Assembly: GCA_006503475.1 (NCBI GenBank)
Contig: RSEH01000281.1
Span: forward strand, 1-58,818
Direction of reading: 5' to 3'
Length of the DNA stretch: 58,818 nt
Origin: Stentor roeselii
Taxonomy: Eukaryota > Ciliophora > Heterotrichea > Heterotrichida > Stentoridae
The stretch's first letter is position 1. The number at the start of each line of letters is the position of its first letter. The notes under the pieces are model-generated. The model was not told where the DNA came from, made no database searches, and saw only the letters and a list, made by a program, of their open reading frames with translations. Of this stretch, positions 32,121 to 41,722 are shown piece by piece. The translations under genes and the position numbers were made by a program.

Positions 32121-35100
32121 ATGAGTATCGAGTCGATCTCAAGAATGCATATCGATTCATTTGACTATGCAATGTCAGAAGGCTTGATGCATCTTTGTGA
32201 GAGACTCCAACCGTGTGAGATTGAATTTGAGGACTCGGTGGGGATCAAGCTTTATAAGTTCTGGGTTGAACTTCTGCATATCAAACAACCTTATAAAGAT
32301 ACACCCACTGAAGGCGTCATGAAAGAACCTAGGCTTTTTCCTTCTGAGTGTAGACTTAGGGAAATTTCTTATACTGCTCCTCTTGTTGCTACTATTGGAA
32401 GACAAATTGATAATTCTGTCATTGAAAGGTTCAAAGTCAACTTGGGACGATTTCCGATTATGGTCAAATCTGACTTCTGTCACCTTAGCAAGATGTCAAA
32501 AGAAGAATCAATCCAATCCGGTGAAGACTTCCACGAGCTGGGAGGTTACTTCATAATAAACGGTGTAGAAAAGTTAATCCGTCTGCTAATAATGCAAAAG
32601 CAAAACTACCCTCTCGCAATATTCCGACCAGCCTTCACAAACCGTGGAAACCTATTCACCCCTTTATCAATAATTATCCGTTGTGTAAGAGACGATTTAT
32701 TTACCCAGAGCATAACATTGCACTACCTTTCCGACGGTTCCTGCAGTATGCGTTTTATTCTTCGCAGAGGTGAGATTTTCGTACCAGCGATAATAATTTT
32801 GCGTTGTTTCCGAGAGGCAACTGATTTCGACATCTATCACAAAATAGTAAGAGGAAGTTACTCCTCGAACCAGACCTATTCAAGAGTCGAGGTCTTACTT
32901 CGAGAGTCTTCAAAGCACGCGGTTTATACACGAGAAGAAGCTCTTAAGTTCCTTGGTCAGAAATGTCGAGTTTCGATCAACCCACCTTCTTATCTCTCTG
33001 ATCAACAAGTGGGTCAAATGGTCATCAGCGAGTTCGTCTTCGTGCATCTTGACGACGATAATGACAAGTTCGAGCTCATGACTCACATGATTGAAAAACT
33101 TTACGCTTTAGCTGAAGGTGAAATTTCTCCAGAAAATTCTGATGTTTTAAGTACTCAGGACTTTTTACTCCCTGGTCATCTTTGTCTTAACTTTTTGAAG
33201 GAAACACTTGAAAATACCATGGATTCAGTTAAACTTAGATTTATCAAGGAAAGCACTAAAGCTGGAAATAAAGTCAGAGATTTGGCTTATTTGGAAAAAG
33301 TCATTGAACAACATGCGGATATTGGAAAGAAAATGGAATATTTGCTGGCAACTGGAAATCTTATCAGTCGCACTGGTCTTGACTTGATGCAAACTTCAGG
33401 CTTTGCGATTATTGCTGATAGAATTAATTATTCAAGGTATACAAGTCATTTTCAGAGTGTTCATCGAGGTGCTTATTTCACGGAAATGAAAATTTCTAGT
33501 GTTAGGAAATTACATCCGGAATCTTGGGGATTTCTTTGTCCTGTTCATACTCCTGATGGAGCACCTTGTGGACTTTTAAATCATCTTAGCTCAAGATGTA
33601 GACCACTTGGAAAACCCTTGGATTTCACTTCGAAGGAATTTTTAAATGTTGTCAAAGGAACCTTTGAGTTTGAGGAAATCAAAGAAGAAATTAAAACTTT
33701 TCCAAAAGAAGCGGTTCCTCTTGTTTTAAATGGAAAAATTGTGGCTTTTACTGATCAGCCTCAAGTGGCTGAAAATGTTTTGAGAAATTTGAAGGTTGAA
33801 GGGAAGTTACCGAAAAGCTTGGAAATTGCGTATTTACCGGGGAAACCGTTTTATCCTGGAATTTTTTTGTTTAGTGGAGAAGGACGACTAGTCCGAGAAG
33901 TGATCCATTTACAATCCGGTAAAGTCGAATGGATCGGTCCTCTAGAGCAGCTAAACCTAAAAATCTCCTGCAATACAATCGACCCAACAGCAAGTCACAA
34001 AGAAACAACTCCCTTAAGCATGTTATCCTTATTAGCCTGTTGCATTCCATTCCCAGACCACAACCAAAGTCCACGAAACATGTACCAATGCCAGATGGCG
34101 AAGCAAACAATGGGCACAGCAATTTACAACTACCCATTCCGTGCAGATAACAAGATCTACAGAATAACAACTCCTCAAAAGCCTTTAGTCTCTTCACGAA
34201 CAAAGCAAGTAAAGAAGTCAGGTTTCGACGATTACCCATCAGGTACCAATGCAGTAGTCGCAGTCATTTCATACACCGGATACGACATGGAAGACGCCAT
34301 GATCATCAACAAGTCCGCTTATGAAAGAGGCTTCGGTCACGGCTACGTCTATAAAACCAAATTCAAAGAAATCAGTTCAAAAGACGTCAAATGTGAACTC
34401 ATCGGAAAAGACTTCGCAAATGAAAGTCTCTCTAAAGGTCTTGACGTCGATGGTCTTGCCTTCACTGGCAGCAGACTTCTGGCAGGACAGTCAGAAATGA
34501 TGTTATTCGACAAGGAAAAGAAATCAAATCGAGAAGTCATCTACAAAGACTCAGAAGCCGCTTGTCTTGACGACATTAAACTGATGGCGACTGATAAAGA
34601 ATTTAAAGTTTCTTACAAATATCGCCTTCTTCGAAACCCAATCATCGGCGACAAGTTCAGTTCTCGTCATGGTCAAAAAGGTGTCTTGTCCATCCTCTGG
34701 CCTCAGGAAGACATGCCTTTCACTGACCAAGGAATCACCCCAGACGTTATCATCAATCCACATGCTTTTCCTTCAAGAATGACCATCGGAATGCTCATCG
34801 AGTCCATGGCGGGCAAGGCAGGGGCCTTGGAAGGAAAGTTTCAAGAATCTGCAGCTTTTCAGAATTTTGATAAACTTGAAGAATTCGGCTCAAGACTGAC
34901 AAGACTAGGGTTTAATTACTTCGGATCAGAAAAAATGTACTCTGGTATCTTTGGAAATGAAATGACGGCAGATATCTACCTGGGAGTTGTTTATTATCAA
35001 CGACTTAGACACATGGTCGCTGATAAGTTTCAAGCAAGGTCTACTGGACCTGTTGACATCCTCACGAATCAACCGGTAAAGGGAAGGAAAAAACATGGAG

Positions 35101-35378
35101 GTATAAGATTAGGAGAAATGGAAAGGGACTCTTTATTAGGACATGGAGGCGCTTTTATGCTTTATGATAGACTTTTTAAGTGCAGTGATGAAAGTTCTGG
35201 CTTTTTATGTGAAAGCTGTGGAAGTATTTTAACTGCTTTCATGAAGGTCAAGGGTGAAAACGCGATTTGCTCTTTATGTGGAACGGAAGCTCAGAAGGTA
35301 AGTCTGCCTTTTGTTTTAAGATATCTGACTAATGAACTCGCTGCTATGGGAATCAAACTCAAGTTCAAAGCAGCTTAG
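32121..35378 (+). CDS. RPA2: RNA polymerase I second-largest subunit (1085 aa)
   Basis: The protein shows the complete beta-subunit layout. Near the N-terminus comes the lobe/protrusion signature GGYFIINGVEKLIRLLIMQKQNYPLA. The fork and hybrid-binding region has HPESWGFLCPVHTPDGAPCGLLNHL, NAVVAVISYTGYDMEDAMIINKSA and GDKFSSRHGQKGVLS. The clamp has GGIRLGEMERDSLLGHGGAFMLYDRLF with a final CxxC...CxxC zinc site. The wording of these motifs, and the LAAMxIKxK ending, fit RNA polymerase I (POLR1B/Rpa135) rather than Pol II or III. Rpa135 in yeast is about 1200 aa, so this is slightly shorter. It makes rRNA in nucleoli. The Rab gene follows after 10 bp. Confidence 0.95.
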   Translation: MSIESISRMHIDSFDYAMSEGLMHLCERLQPCEIEFEDSVGIKLYKFWVELLHIKQPYKDTPTEGVMKEPRLFPSECRLREISYTAPLVATIGRQIDNSVIERFKVNLGRFPIMVKSDFCHLSKMSKEESIQSGEDFHELGGYFIINGVEKLIRLLIMQKQNYPLAIFRPAFTNRGNLFTPLSIIIRCVRDDLFTQSITLHYLSDGSCSMRFILRRGEIFVPAIIILRCFREATDFDIYHKIVRGSYSSNQTYSRVEVLLRESSKHAVYTREEALKFLGQKCRVSINPPSYLSDQQVGQMVISEFVFVHLDDDNDKFELMTHMIEKLYALAEGEISPENSDVLSTQDFLLPGHLCLNFLKETLENTMDSVKLRFIKESTKAGNKVRDLAYLEKVIEQHADIGKKMEYLLATGNLISRTGLDLMQTSGFAIIADRINYSRYTSHFQSVHRGAYFTEMKISSVRKLHPESWGFLCPVHTPDGAPCGLLNHLSSRCRPLGKPLDFTSKEFLNVVKGTFEFEEIKEEIKTFPKEAVPLVLNGKIVAFTDQPQVAENVLRNLKVEGKLPKSLEIAYLPGKPFYPGIFLFSGEGRLVREVIHLQSGKVEWIGPLEQLNLKISCNTIDPTASHKETTPLSMLSLLACCIPFPDHNQSPRNMYQCQMAKQTMGTAIYNYPFRADNKIYRITTPQKPLVSSRTKQVKKSGFDDYPSGTNAVVAVISYTGYDMEDAMIINKSAYERGFGHGYVYKTKFKEISSKDVKCELIGKDFANESLSKGLDVDGLAFTGSRLLAGQSEMMLFDKEKKSNREVIYKDSEAACLDDIKLMATDKEFKVSYKYRLLRNPIIGDKFSSRHGQKGVLSILWPQEDMPFTDQGITPDVIINPHAFPSRMTIGMLIESMAGKAGALEGKFQESAAFQNFDKLEEFGSRLTRLGFNYFGSEKMYSGIFGNEMTADIYLGVVYYQRLRHMVADKFQARSTGPVDILTNQPVKGRKKHGGIRLGEMERDSLLGHGGAFMLYDRLFKCSDESSGFLCESCGSILTAFMKVKGENAICSLCGTEAQKVSLPFVLRYLTNELAAMGIKLKFKAA

Positions 35379-35388
35379 TTGAATAAAT

Positions 35389-35994
35389 ATGACTGATATG
35401 GAACAGGCGAAAGTGACTATTCTTGGAGATGCGAATACTGGAAAGTCAAGCATTATTTTAAGATATGTCTCGAATACCTTTTCTGATCATTCCAACCCCA
35501 CTATTGGAGCGACTTTTATGACGAAGGTTATTGATTATCAGCAAAGGTCAATCAAACTTAGCATCTGGGATACTGCAGGGCAAGAAAGGTATCATGCTTT
35601 GGCATCGAATTATGCAAGGGACTCGAAAGCTTGTCTTCTTGTTTATGATGTCACTAATCGTGACTCTTTTCATAATCTTGCGAAGTGGTATCAAAGTATC
35701 AAGGACTTCGTTCCTGAAGATGTTGTGTTGGTTGTTGTGGGGAATAAAGAAGATATGGTTGAAGAGGAAACTGTGGAATTGGAAGAGGCTAAGGAATTTG
35801 CGGATTCTATTGAAGCGGTTTATATTAGGACTTCTGCTAAACTTGGAACTGGAATTAGTGAAGTGTTTTTAGAGATCAGTAAAAAATTACTGGGGGTCAA
35901 GGTATTGAATTTAAAAGAATCGATTAGAAGCTCTAGAGCGGTTTCTGTGAATTTAGCACAAAGGAATCAGAAAAATAAGAAATCGTGTTGTTAA
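35389..35994 (+). CDS. Rab-family small GTPase (201 aa)
   Basis: All GTPase motifs are present: P-loop GDANTGKSS, switch I Thr in NPTIGATF, WDTAGQERY, NKED (guanine specificity) and TSAKLG. The protein ends in SCC, a double-Cys site for geranylgeranylation, typical of Rabs. The effector region resembles the Rab5/Rab21/Rab22 group, suggesting endosomal traffic, but subfamily is not certain. Only 10 bp separate it from the upstream polymerase gene, so its promoter must lie within that gene's 3' end unless the two are co-transcribed. Confidence 0.92.
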   Translation: MTDMEQAKVTILGDANTGKSSIILRYVSNTFSDHSNPTIGATFMTKVIDYQQRSIKLSIWDTAGQERYHALASNYARDSKACLLVYDVTNRDSFHNLAKWYQSIKDFVPEDVVLVVVGNKEDMVEEETVELEEAKEFADSIEAVYIRTSAKLGTGISEVFLEISKKLLGVKVLNLKESIRSSRAVSVNLAQRNQKNKKSCC

Positions 35995-36202
35995 GTAGAA
36001 AATTAAGGTGCTGAGTTCATTAATATAAATAATAGTTTAAGTGAAATGAAGAAAATCTTACCATCCTTCTACTTTAATAAAACCTAATACTTTAAGTGAA
36101 ATGAAAAAAATCCTGATTTAACCAGTCCTTACACTTAAATTAATTCTTAAAATAGATGCCTAATCAAAATCTATAAAAACCCTCCTTATACTATACTAAT
36201 CC

Positions 36203-37654
36203 CTAATGAGGATGGTACTTTTCTCTATATTTCCTATCAAGTCTCTGCAAATTCTCAATTTCTTCCTTAGCCATCTGCGCTTCTTCCATATTTCCCTGCC
36301 TCAACAAAACCAAATCCTTTCTCCTTTCAGAGTCAGAAGGTAAATTAGGTTGATACTTGACAGTCGAAGGTTTGATATGCCTGACATCCCAATACCTGAC
36401 TTTATCAAAGTCCATATACCCGATCCAAGTTCCAAATATTTTATGAATAAGTCCTCCTTTCGCATCAACAACGCTTCCTTCAAAGTAATCAGTTGGTCTT
36501 CCCTTTACTCCAAACTTAAGACTTGCGACGTTTCCGTAGTTGAGGTCTTTAAAGACGTACTCGCCTTGACAGTCATGTCTCAGAGTTCCGAAAAAGGTCC
36601 CTCCGAATAAGTCTTCTCCACAGTTCTGGGTAATGACATGCCCGTCGTTGAAGGTGAAGGTCTTTTTACCGTTGTTTGTCACGGTTACTGTGTTTAAACC
36701 TGCCTTTGCTGAGAAGTTGAAGTAACCGGTTAGCTTGTAAAGAGGGTTTTGAATGTGGAAGTGAGTTATTGGAGGGTGATGAGAACTTTGCTCTGCGTAC
36801 ATGTCGCTTCCGTCTTCGAGTTTTCCGTATAAGGTCTCTCCTAGGACTGGGTTTATCGGCTTTTCGAATGTGGATAGGTAGTAAAAGGAACACATGCTTG
36901 ATGCTACTACTAGCTTTAGTCTTTCTATTGGATCTGATATGCTTCCTGCGTAGGCCAAGTAAGGAGGGCTTAAAATAGCGGATTTTAATGTATTGTGCAA
37001 TGCTGTCGCTGCTTGCATACAACGGATTGGAACTGATACGCGAGTTAGGTTAAAGTCGCCGTTTAACAGCTTTCTACCGATTTCTCGAACCATTTCTTTT
37101 CCTACAGATCTTATTTTACTCTGAACCTCTTCGCTGGGGACTGGAATACCTCCAGTTTTGTAAGCATTTGGGAGACGATAGTCATCGTTTTCAGCGATCG
37201 GCTGCCAGACAGTGATAACGGGTTCAAGTTTCTCCCCTTTAATCCTCGACTTCGGTCTAGGAACATCTTCCCATTCCCCTCCCGAGTACTCTTCATTATC
37301 TTCCGGATCCTTTCCAAGAAGTTGCAAGATCTGGCTAATATGTTTTTTCAAAGCCTGTTTTTCCTGCTTTAAATTCTCTATTTCTTTACTGAAAATCATA
37401 TCAACCGGTAAAAATCCAGGATTATCATCTTCTTCACTTTCAGCCGAGTCAACAAACGACCTCTTTAAAGCCAAGTCATTATCCGGGAAGACTCTTCGAG
37501 CTTCATCATTCATTTCCTGAGCTTGAGCCTTCAGATTCAAGACACTTTTTTGATAAGAAGCCAAAAGTGTCTTTCTCGTTCTTATAGTCGATTCATTTTG
37601 CAGATACTCTGAATGAATTTTGCGACATTCAGCAGAGAGTTCGAGTTTCAGCAT
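36203..37654 (-). CDS. Oxysterol-binding protein-related lipid-transfer protein (483 aa)
   Basis: Residues about 1-130 contain a coiled coil and an acidic stretch. Residues about 170-470 form the ORD lipid-transfer domain, with PINPVLGETLYG and the family fingerprint EQSSHHPP. No PH domain, ankyrin repeats or transmembrane segment is seen, so this is a short ORP. Such proteins exchange sterols and phosphoinositide PI4P between membranes. No FFAT motif was clearly seen. The tiny acylated-protein gene ends 17 bp upstream of this start on the same strand. A candidate 16-nt GT-AG stretch overlaps the stop codon but is not convincing. Confidence 0.92.
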   Translation of the reverse strand: MLKLELSAECRKIHSEYLQNESTIRTRKTLLASYQKSVLNLKAQAQEMNDEARRVFPDNDLALKRSFVDSAESEEDDNPGFLPVDMIFSKEIENLKQEKQALKKHISQILQLLGKDPEDNEEYSGGEWEDVPRPKSRIKGEKLEPVITVWQPIAENDDYRLPNAYKTGGIPVPSEEVQSKIRSVGKEMVREIGRKLLNGDFNLTRVSVPIRCMQAATALHNTLKSAILSPPYLAYAGSISDPIERLKLVVASSMCSFYYLSTFEKPINPVLGETLYGKLEDGSDMYAEQSSHHPPITHFHIQNPLYKLTGYFNFSAKAGLNTVTVTNNGKKTFTFNDGHVITQNCGEDLFGGTFFGTLRHDCQGEYVFKDLNYGNVASLKFGVKGRPTDYFEGSVVDAKGGLIHKIFGTWIGYMDFDKVRYWDVRHIKPSTVKYQPNLPSDSERRKDLVLLRQGNMEEAQMAKEEIENLQRLDRKYREKYHPH

Positions 37655-37671
37655 TTTTAATGATTAGATTA

Positions 37672-37878
37672 TTACCCGAAAGTTGTTTTTAACAGAGTGT
37701 CTGAAGAGTACCTCAGGTAGGACTGGCCAGTGTCATCCCCGAGGACCTCGATGACCGTGAATAACTTTTGGTCATTCATTGGACTGAGACTTGTGATTCG
37801 CTTTGAAGACTGCCCGATTTCTTCAAAATTTGTCTCGTTTTGCTTGTCTTGGAAGTTGTTACAACAGAAGCTGCCCAT
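37672..37878 (-). CDS. Small protein with predicted N-terminal dual acylation (68 aa)
   Basis: It begins MGSFCCNN: Gly2 followed by Cys5 and Cys6 fits an N-myristoylation plus palmitoylation signal, which would anchor the protein at membranes. The rest (about 60 residues) is hydrophilic with no known domain. The gene lies between the ORP gene (17 bp to its start) and the divergent LRR gene (143 bp). A short frame alone could be chance, but the acylation signal and its neat placement in the dense gene array favour a real gene. I found no 15-nt intron linking it to the ORP frame. Confidence 0.6.
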   Translation of the reverse strand: MGSFCCNNFQDKQNETNFEEIGQSSKRITSLSPMNDQKLFTVIEVLGDDTGQSYLRYSSDTLLKTTFG

Positions 37879-38021
37879 AGTTTGAATTATCGAAGAAATG
37901 GTTTTTCAATTAAACTTTTTCCATTGAATCTTTCTAAGAATTCTTGAAAATTCTAGGAATTCAAGGAAATATCGTCAAGCAACTCTAAACACTTGGGCCT
38001 TTGCAGTTAAATATTAAAATC

Positions 38022-40334
38022 ATGGAACAAACTAAAAACAGCTGCTTTAAAACCTCTTGGAGTCGGCTTGAAACAGCCTTGAACTTCGATGAAAGCTATA
38101 CTTATTTAGATTCACGTCCAAAAACAACTGCTTCTCAACGGAAGAATAGTCCAGGTACAAAGCATCCAAAAGTGCACATTTTCAGGACGCCGTCTTCGGC
38201 TTGTCGAAGCTGCCGTAACCGTTTAAAGCGTCCTACTGAGGAGCTATCATCGAGAGTGCATTATTCAGTTCCAGGTCTAACAACAAGCCAAGTGCAACTT
38301 CTTTACAGCGCGAAATGCGAAGACCTATGCATTCCAGTATTACCCGACCAAGAAAAGCGTTTTTTCAAATACTGTTATCGAAATTTCCAATTTCGCCGAC
38401 TAAAACTTCGCGAGTCAGGTATCGCTTTATGCACAGCTCGAGCCTTAGGAGAAGTGATAAAGACTTCGACTTACTTCGCCTACCTCGAACTAAGCAAGAA
38501 CTTATTAAAGGACTCAGGAGTGGTACGTTTAGCTCAATGTCTTCTTTCTTCAGTCACAGTCGTTCACTTCGACGTGTCCAGCAACGAAATAACCCCAGAA
38601 GGAGCAAGAGACTTATTCAAGACACTTAACGGGCACTTGTCCTTAGCAAGTATCGACGTCAGTTCACATGAAGGCCTTCACCGGAACCGCCTGAGCGCTG
38701 TAGGTTCAGAAGCTGTAGGCGCTTTTTTACAGACTTCCCCAGTCTTATCAGTCTTAAATCTCGCTGGAACTTGCATAGGACCAGAAGGAATCGATTTCAT
38801 TGTCGCAGGACTTTCTCAGAACCAGTCACTTTCAGCACTAAACCTTAGCAACAACGGTTTAGGATGGAAAAGTATTGAAAAACTCGCAAGAGTTTTAGTT
38901 AAAACTGACATCAGAGATCTTAACCTCGCTTATAATAAAGCAGGAAATGAAGCCTGTGAAGCTCTTGGACTTCTCATCAGTGGAGGGTTTAATGGGTACT
39001 GCATGTTGGAAAAACTTGATTTGTCTGAAAATGAAATTGGAACTGAAGGTATTGGAAAACTTTTAGCTGCTCTTAGGATCAACTCACAGATTTCAAGTCT
39101 TAATTTAAAGAAAAATGATTTTTCTGCGGGACTTTCATTTGGGTTGCATCAGTTTTTATGTGAAAATGCAAGTTTAAACACTTTGGTTCTTAGTCATTGT
39201 CGTATTGAATGTGAAGCTCTTGCTGCTTTCGCTGAAGGACTTGCGAAGAACTCTGGACTGACACATTTAAACTTGAGTTGTAATCAAATCGGTGATAAAG
39301 GAGTTGAGTTCATCGCTGCAGGACTTAGTAAAAATAAAGGACTGAAAATGATTGACTTGTCAGCAAATCTTATAAAAGATAAAGGCGGCCTGGCACTTTG
39401 CAGAGCTATTCAAGAAAACATATCACTTACAGATTTGATATTAAAAAATAACGGCATCAAAGATGAAGGTGCTGCAAAGTTCAGCGAAATCACACGTTGG
39501 AAGAAAAATTTGATGAAATTAAGTCTTAACCTGAATCCTTGCAATTTGAAGTACTTAGAAGTGATAAAAACCAACTTAAAGTCAAACTTTCAACACAATA
39601 AAAAAATGATGATTCCTCATCTTTACAAGGCAGTTGAAAAACTTCATTTTCGTGACTCGGCTTTTGAGGAACTTCAGTCTAAAATCACTCAAAAGGAAAA
39701 AGAAAGGCAGGACCTGGAGGTGAAAGTAAAGACCACCGGGGGAAAGTTAGATGAAATCAAGCAGAATGAAGAGCAGAAGTTATCAGAATTGAAACAAGAA
39801 TACGAAAAAATCAGGGAAGTTAGCATTAAGCTCAGTCATGAAATAGAAGAACTCAATTTTCAGTTGAATGTAAAAAATATGCAGAAAGCCAAGTTTCATG
39901 GAGAAAAAATCACTGGAGAAATTAATGAAAAACTTGAAGCTGCACAGGCAATGGTCAAGGATCTTATTGAAAAAAGTAAAATTTATGCAGAATTTGTTGC
40001 AAAAACAGAAGTTTTGAATAAAGACTCGCAGAATAAAGAAATCGTTGAACATTTCAATCAAAATTTACACAATGAACAAGTTGCTAGAAAATCAGCTGAA
40101 AATAACGTCGAAATGTTGAAAAAAAGACTGGAGGAGAAAAGAAGTTTAATTGAAAATATGAAAAATCCTAAAAACAATGGAAAATCGCTTGGAAAGGACT
40201 TCTTGGCTAGTGAAAAACTTGCATCAAGCAAGAAAAAGTCACTTTCGCCCATTAAACCGCGCGAAGTACTTACTCCGAAGCTTCTGACGAAGAGAGTTAA
40301 AAGTCAAAGCAAGAGATTTAAGAGAAATGTTTGA
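38022..40334 (+). CDS. Leucine-rich-repeat plus coiled-coil protein (770 aa)
   Basis: The first ATG is at 38022 (MEQTKNSCFK). Residues about 120-520 contain about a dozen ribonuclease-inhibitor-type LRRs (e.g. LSALNLSNNGLGWKSIEKLA, LTHLNLSCNQIGDKGVEFIA). Residues about 540-735 are coiled coil, and the tail is basic (KKSLSPIKPREVLTPK). LRRC45, a centrosomal linker protein, has the same order of parts; NLRC3-like LRRs without NACHT are another comparison. No orthology is claimed. The gene ends in TGA, 21 bp before the potassium-channel start. Confidence 0.85.
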   Translation: MEQTKNSCFKTSWSRLETALNFDESYTYLDSRPKTTASQRKNSPGTKHPKVHIFRTPSSACRSCRNRLKRPTEELSSRVHYSVPGLTTSQVQLLYSAKCEDLCIPVLPDQEKRFFKYCYRNFQFRRLKLRESGIALCTARALGEVIKTSTYFAYLELSKNLLKDSGVVRLAQCLLSSVTVVHFDVSSNEITPEGARDLFKTLNGHLSLASIDVSSHEGLHRNRLSAVGSEAVGAFLQTSPVLSVLNLAGTCIGPEGIDFIVAGLSQNQSLSALNLSNNGLGWKSIEKLARVLVKTDIRDLNLAYNKAGNEACEALGLLISGGFNGYCMLEKLDLSENEIGTEGIGKLLAALRINSQISSLNLKKNDFSAGLSFGLHQFLCENASLNTLVLSHCRIECEALAAFAEGLAKNSGLTHLNLSCNQIGDKGVEFIAAGLSKNKGLKMIDLSANLIKDKGGLALCRAIQENISLTDLILKNNGIKDEGAAKFSEITRWKKNLMKLSLNLNPCNLKYLEVIKTNLKSNFQHNKKMMIPHLYKAVEKLHFRDSAFEELQSKITQKEKERQDLEVKVKTTGGKLDEIKQNEEQKLSELKQEYEKIREVSIKLSHEIEELNFQLNVKNMQKAKFHGEKITGEINEKLEAAQAMVKDLIEKSKIYAEFVAKTEVLNKDSQNKEIVEHFNQNLHNEQVARKSAENNVEMLKKRLEEKRSLIENMKNPKNNGKSLGKDFLASEKLASSKKKSLSPIKPREVLTPKLLTKRVKSQSKRFKRNV

Positions 40335-40355
40335 GTTTAATGTATTTATTAATAA

Positions 40356-41690
40356 ATGGAGTATCTTCTTGAGAAAGATGAAGAAAAGGACTCGTTGTTG
40401 AAGGAAAACGAGTTCAAGATGTACATCCTTGATTTTATTATCATGCTTCTTGGACTTATGGGAACTGGTCTTAGTCTTTATGAGCATGAGTTGTTTTTTA
40501 CCTTTAGTGAAGACTGCATTGATACTGGAAAACTCCAGGGTGGCCAGGAGTGCTTGTCTGAAGAACCTGATAAGAACTTTTATATAAGGCTTGTTGTTAC
40601 TTTGTCTACTGGACTTTTGTGCTTGTTGATCGTTTATCGGTACTTTCTCCTGCTAAGAGTGGAGAAACTTAAGGATAGTCTTGATCAGCTTGATACTCTT
40701 TACACTTCAGGACTTTACATCGGAATGATTGCAGAAGTTCTGTATTGTTTAATCCATGTGCCTCCAAGATTCAACGTGGCGATTCAGCTGAATCAATATG
40801 AAGGGGACTTTGTTTACACTTTAAACATGCTGATAAGTCTTCTGATGTTAGGACGAGTGTATATGATCTGGAGAATTTTCATTCACTACTCAAAGTGGAA
40901 TAGTTTTCACTCAAATGCAGTGTGTCGTTCATGTAGCTGTAAAGGTGGAATAAACTTTGCAGTGAAAGCGGAACTTAAGGAAAGGCCTTATACGGTAGTG
41001 GCAGGAGTGATGATAGTTTCAATATTGGTTTTCGGAGTCGCTTTAAGGAACTTGGAGCGTCCCTTCCAGCACAAGTCAGGAAAGGACTGGGACTACGTCT
41101 GGAACGGTATGTGGTGCATAATAATCACCATGGCAACAGTCGGCTACGGCGATTACTTCGCCACTACTCACCTCGGCCGGTTCATTTCAGTAATCGCATG
41201 TTTCTGGGGCACTTTCTTGATTTCCTTGATGGTTCTAAGTCTGACAATCAGCTCAGAGTTCACCCCTCAAGAGAGCAAATCATTCAACAAGATAAAAAAA
41301 GACGAGGCAGAGCAAGAAGTAAAAGTAAAAGCAGCAAATGCGATAAAATTCGGCATTCGACTCAAGATCTTTCTAAGAAAAAACCCAAACGCAAGTGAAA
41401 AAAAGAAGTCAACATTAATCAACAAGTTCAAAAGCGCCCTAATAGAATTCCGAACTTTTTCAATGAAACTAAAAGCAAGTGAACAAGACGCGCCAATCGA
41501 ACTTGTCTTATCAAGACTAAACGATAAAGTAACCTACGTTCTGGACAAGATAAAAAACGACTGCTACGTCTATAAAGGCATCAGTTCCAAGTTAGAAGCC
41601 GCTGAAAACAACCAGAAAATCATTTCAAACTCAATAGAAGAGCTTTTTAGACTAAACGAAATGGTGATTCTAAAGGTAAAAAGCAAGTAA
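40356..41690 (+). CDS. SK-type calcium-activated potassium channel (444 aa)
   Basis: Six transmembrane segments can be placed: S1 about 25-46, S2 about 73-97, S3 about 115-133, S4 about 150-172, S5 about 210-230 and S6 about 275-300. The pore carries the K+ selectivity filter TMATVGYGDYF before S6. S4 has few positive charges, as in voltage-insensitive SK/IK channels. The basic, helical C-terminus (about 310-440) is in the position of the calmodulin-binding domain. Such channels couple Ca2+ entry to hyperpolarisation and, in ciliates, to swimming or contraction behaviour. It is packed between the LRR gene (21 bp) and the NEK gene (32 bp). Confidence 0.92.
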   Translation: MEYLLEKDEEKDSLLKENEFKMYILDFIIMLLGLMGTGLSLYEHELFFTFSEDCIDTGKLQGGQECLSEEPDKNFYIRLVVTLSTGLLCLLIVYRYFLLLRVEKLKDSLDQLDTLYTSGLYIGMIAEVLYCLIHVPPRFNVAIQLNQYEGDFVYTLNMLISLLMLGRVYMIWRIFIHYSKWNSFHSNAVCRSCSCKGGINFAVKAELKERPYTVVAGVMIVSILVFGVALRNLERPFQHKSGKDWDYVWNGMWCIIITMATVGYGDYFATTHLGRFISVIACFWGTFLISLMVLSLTISSEFTPQESKSFNKIKKDEAEQEVKVKAANAIKFGIRLKIFLRKNPNASEKKKSTLINKFKSALIEFRTFSMKLKASEQDAPIELVLSRLNDKVTYVLDKIKNDCYVYKGISSKLEAAENNQKIISNSIEELFRLNEMVILKVKSK

Positions 41691-41722
41691 TAGTTAGCTA
41701 AATCACTTAAAAAACTGTATAA

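Noticed and set aside
36203-36235. A 16-nt GT-AG intron at the end of the oxysterol-binding gene
   Set aside because: It starts GTAC and does not have the 15-nt pattern seen in all other introns, and the spliced frame would end after one more codon, so there is no gain.
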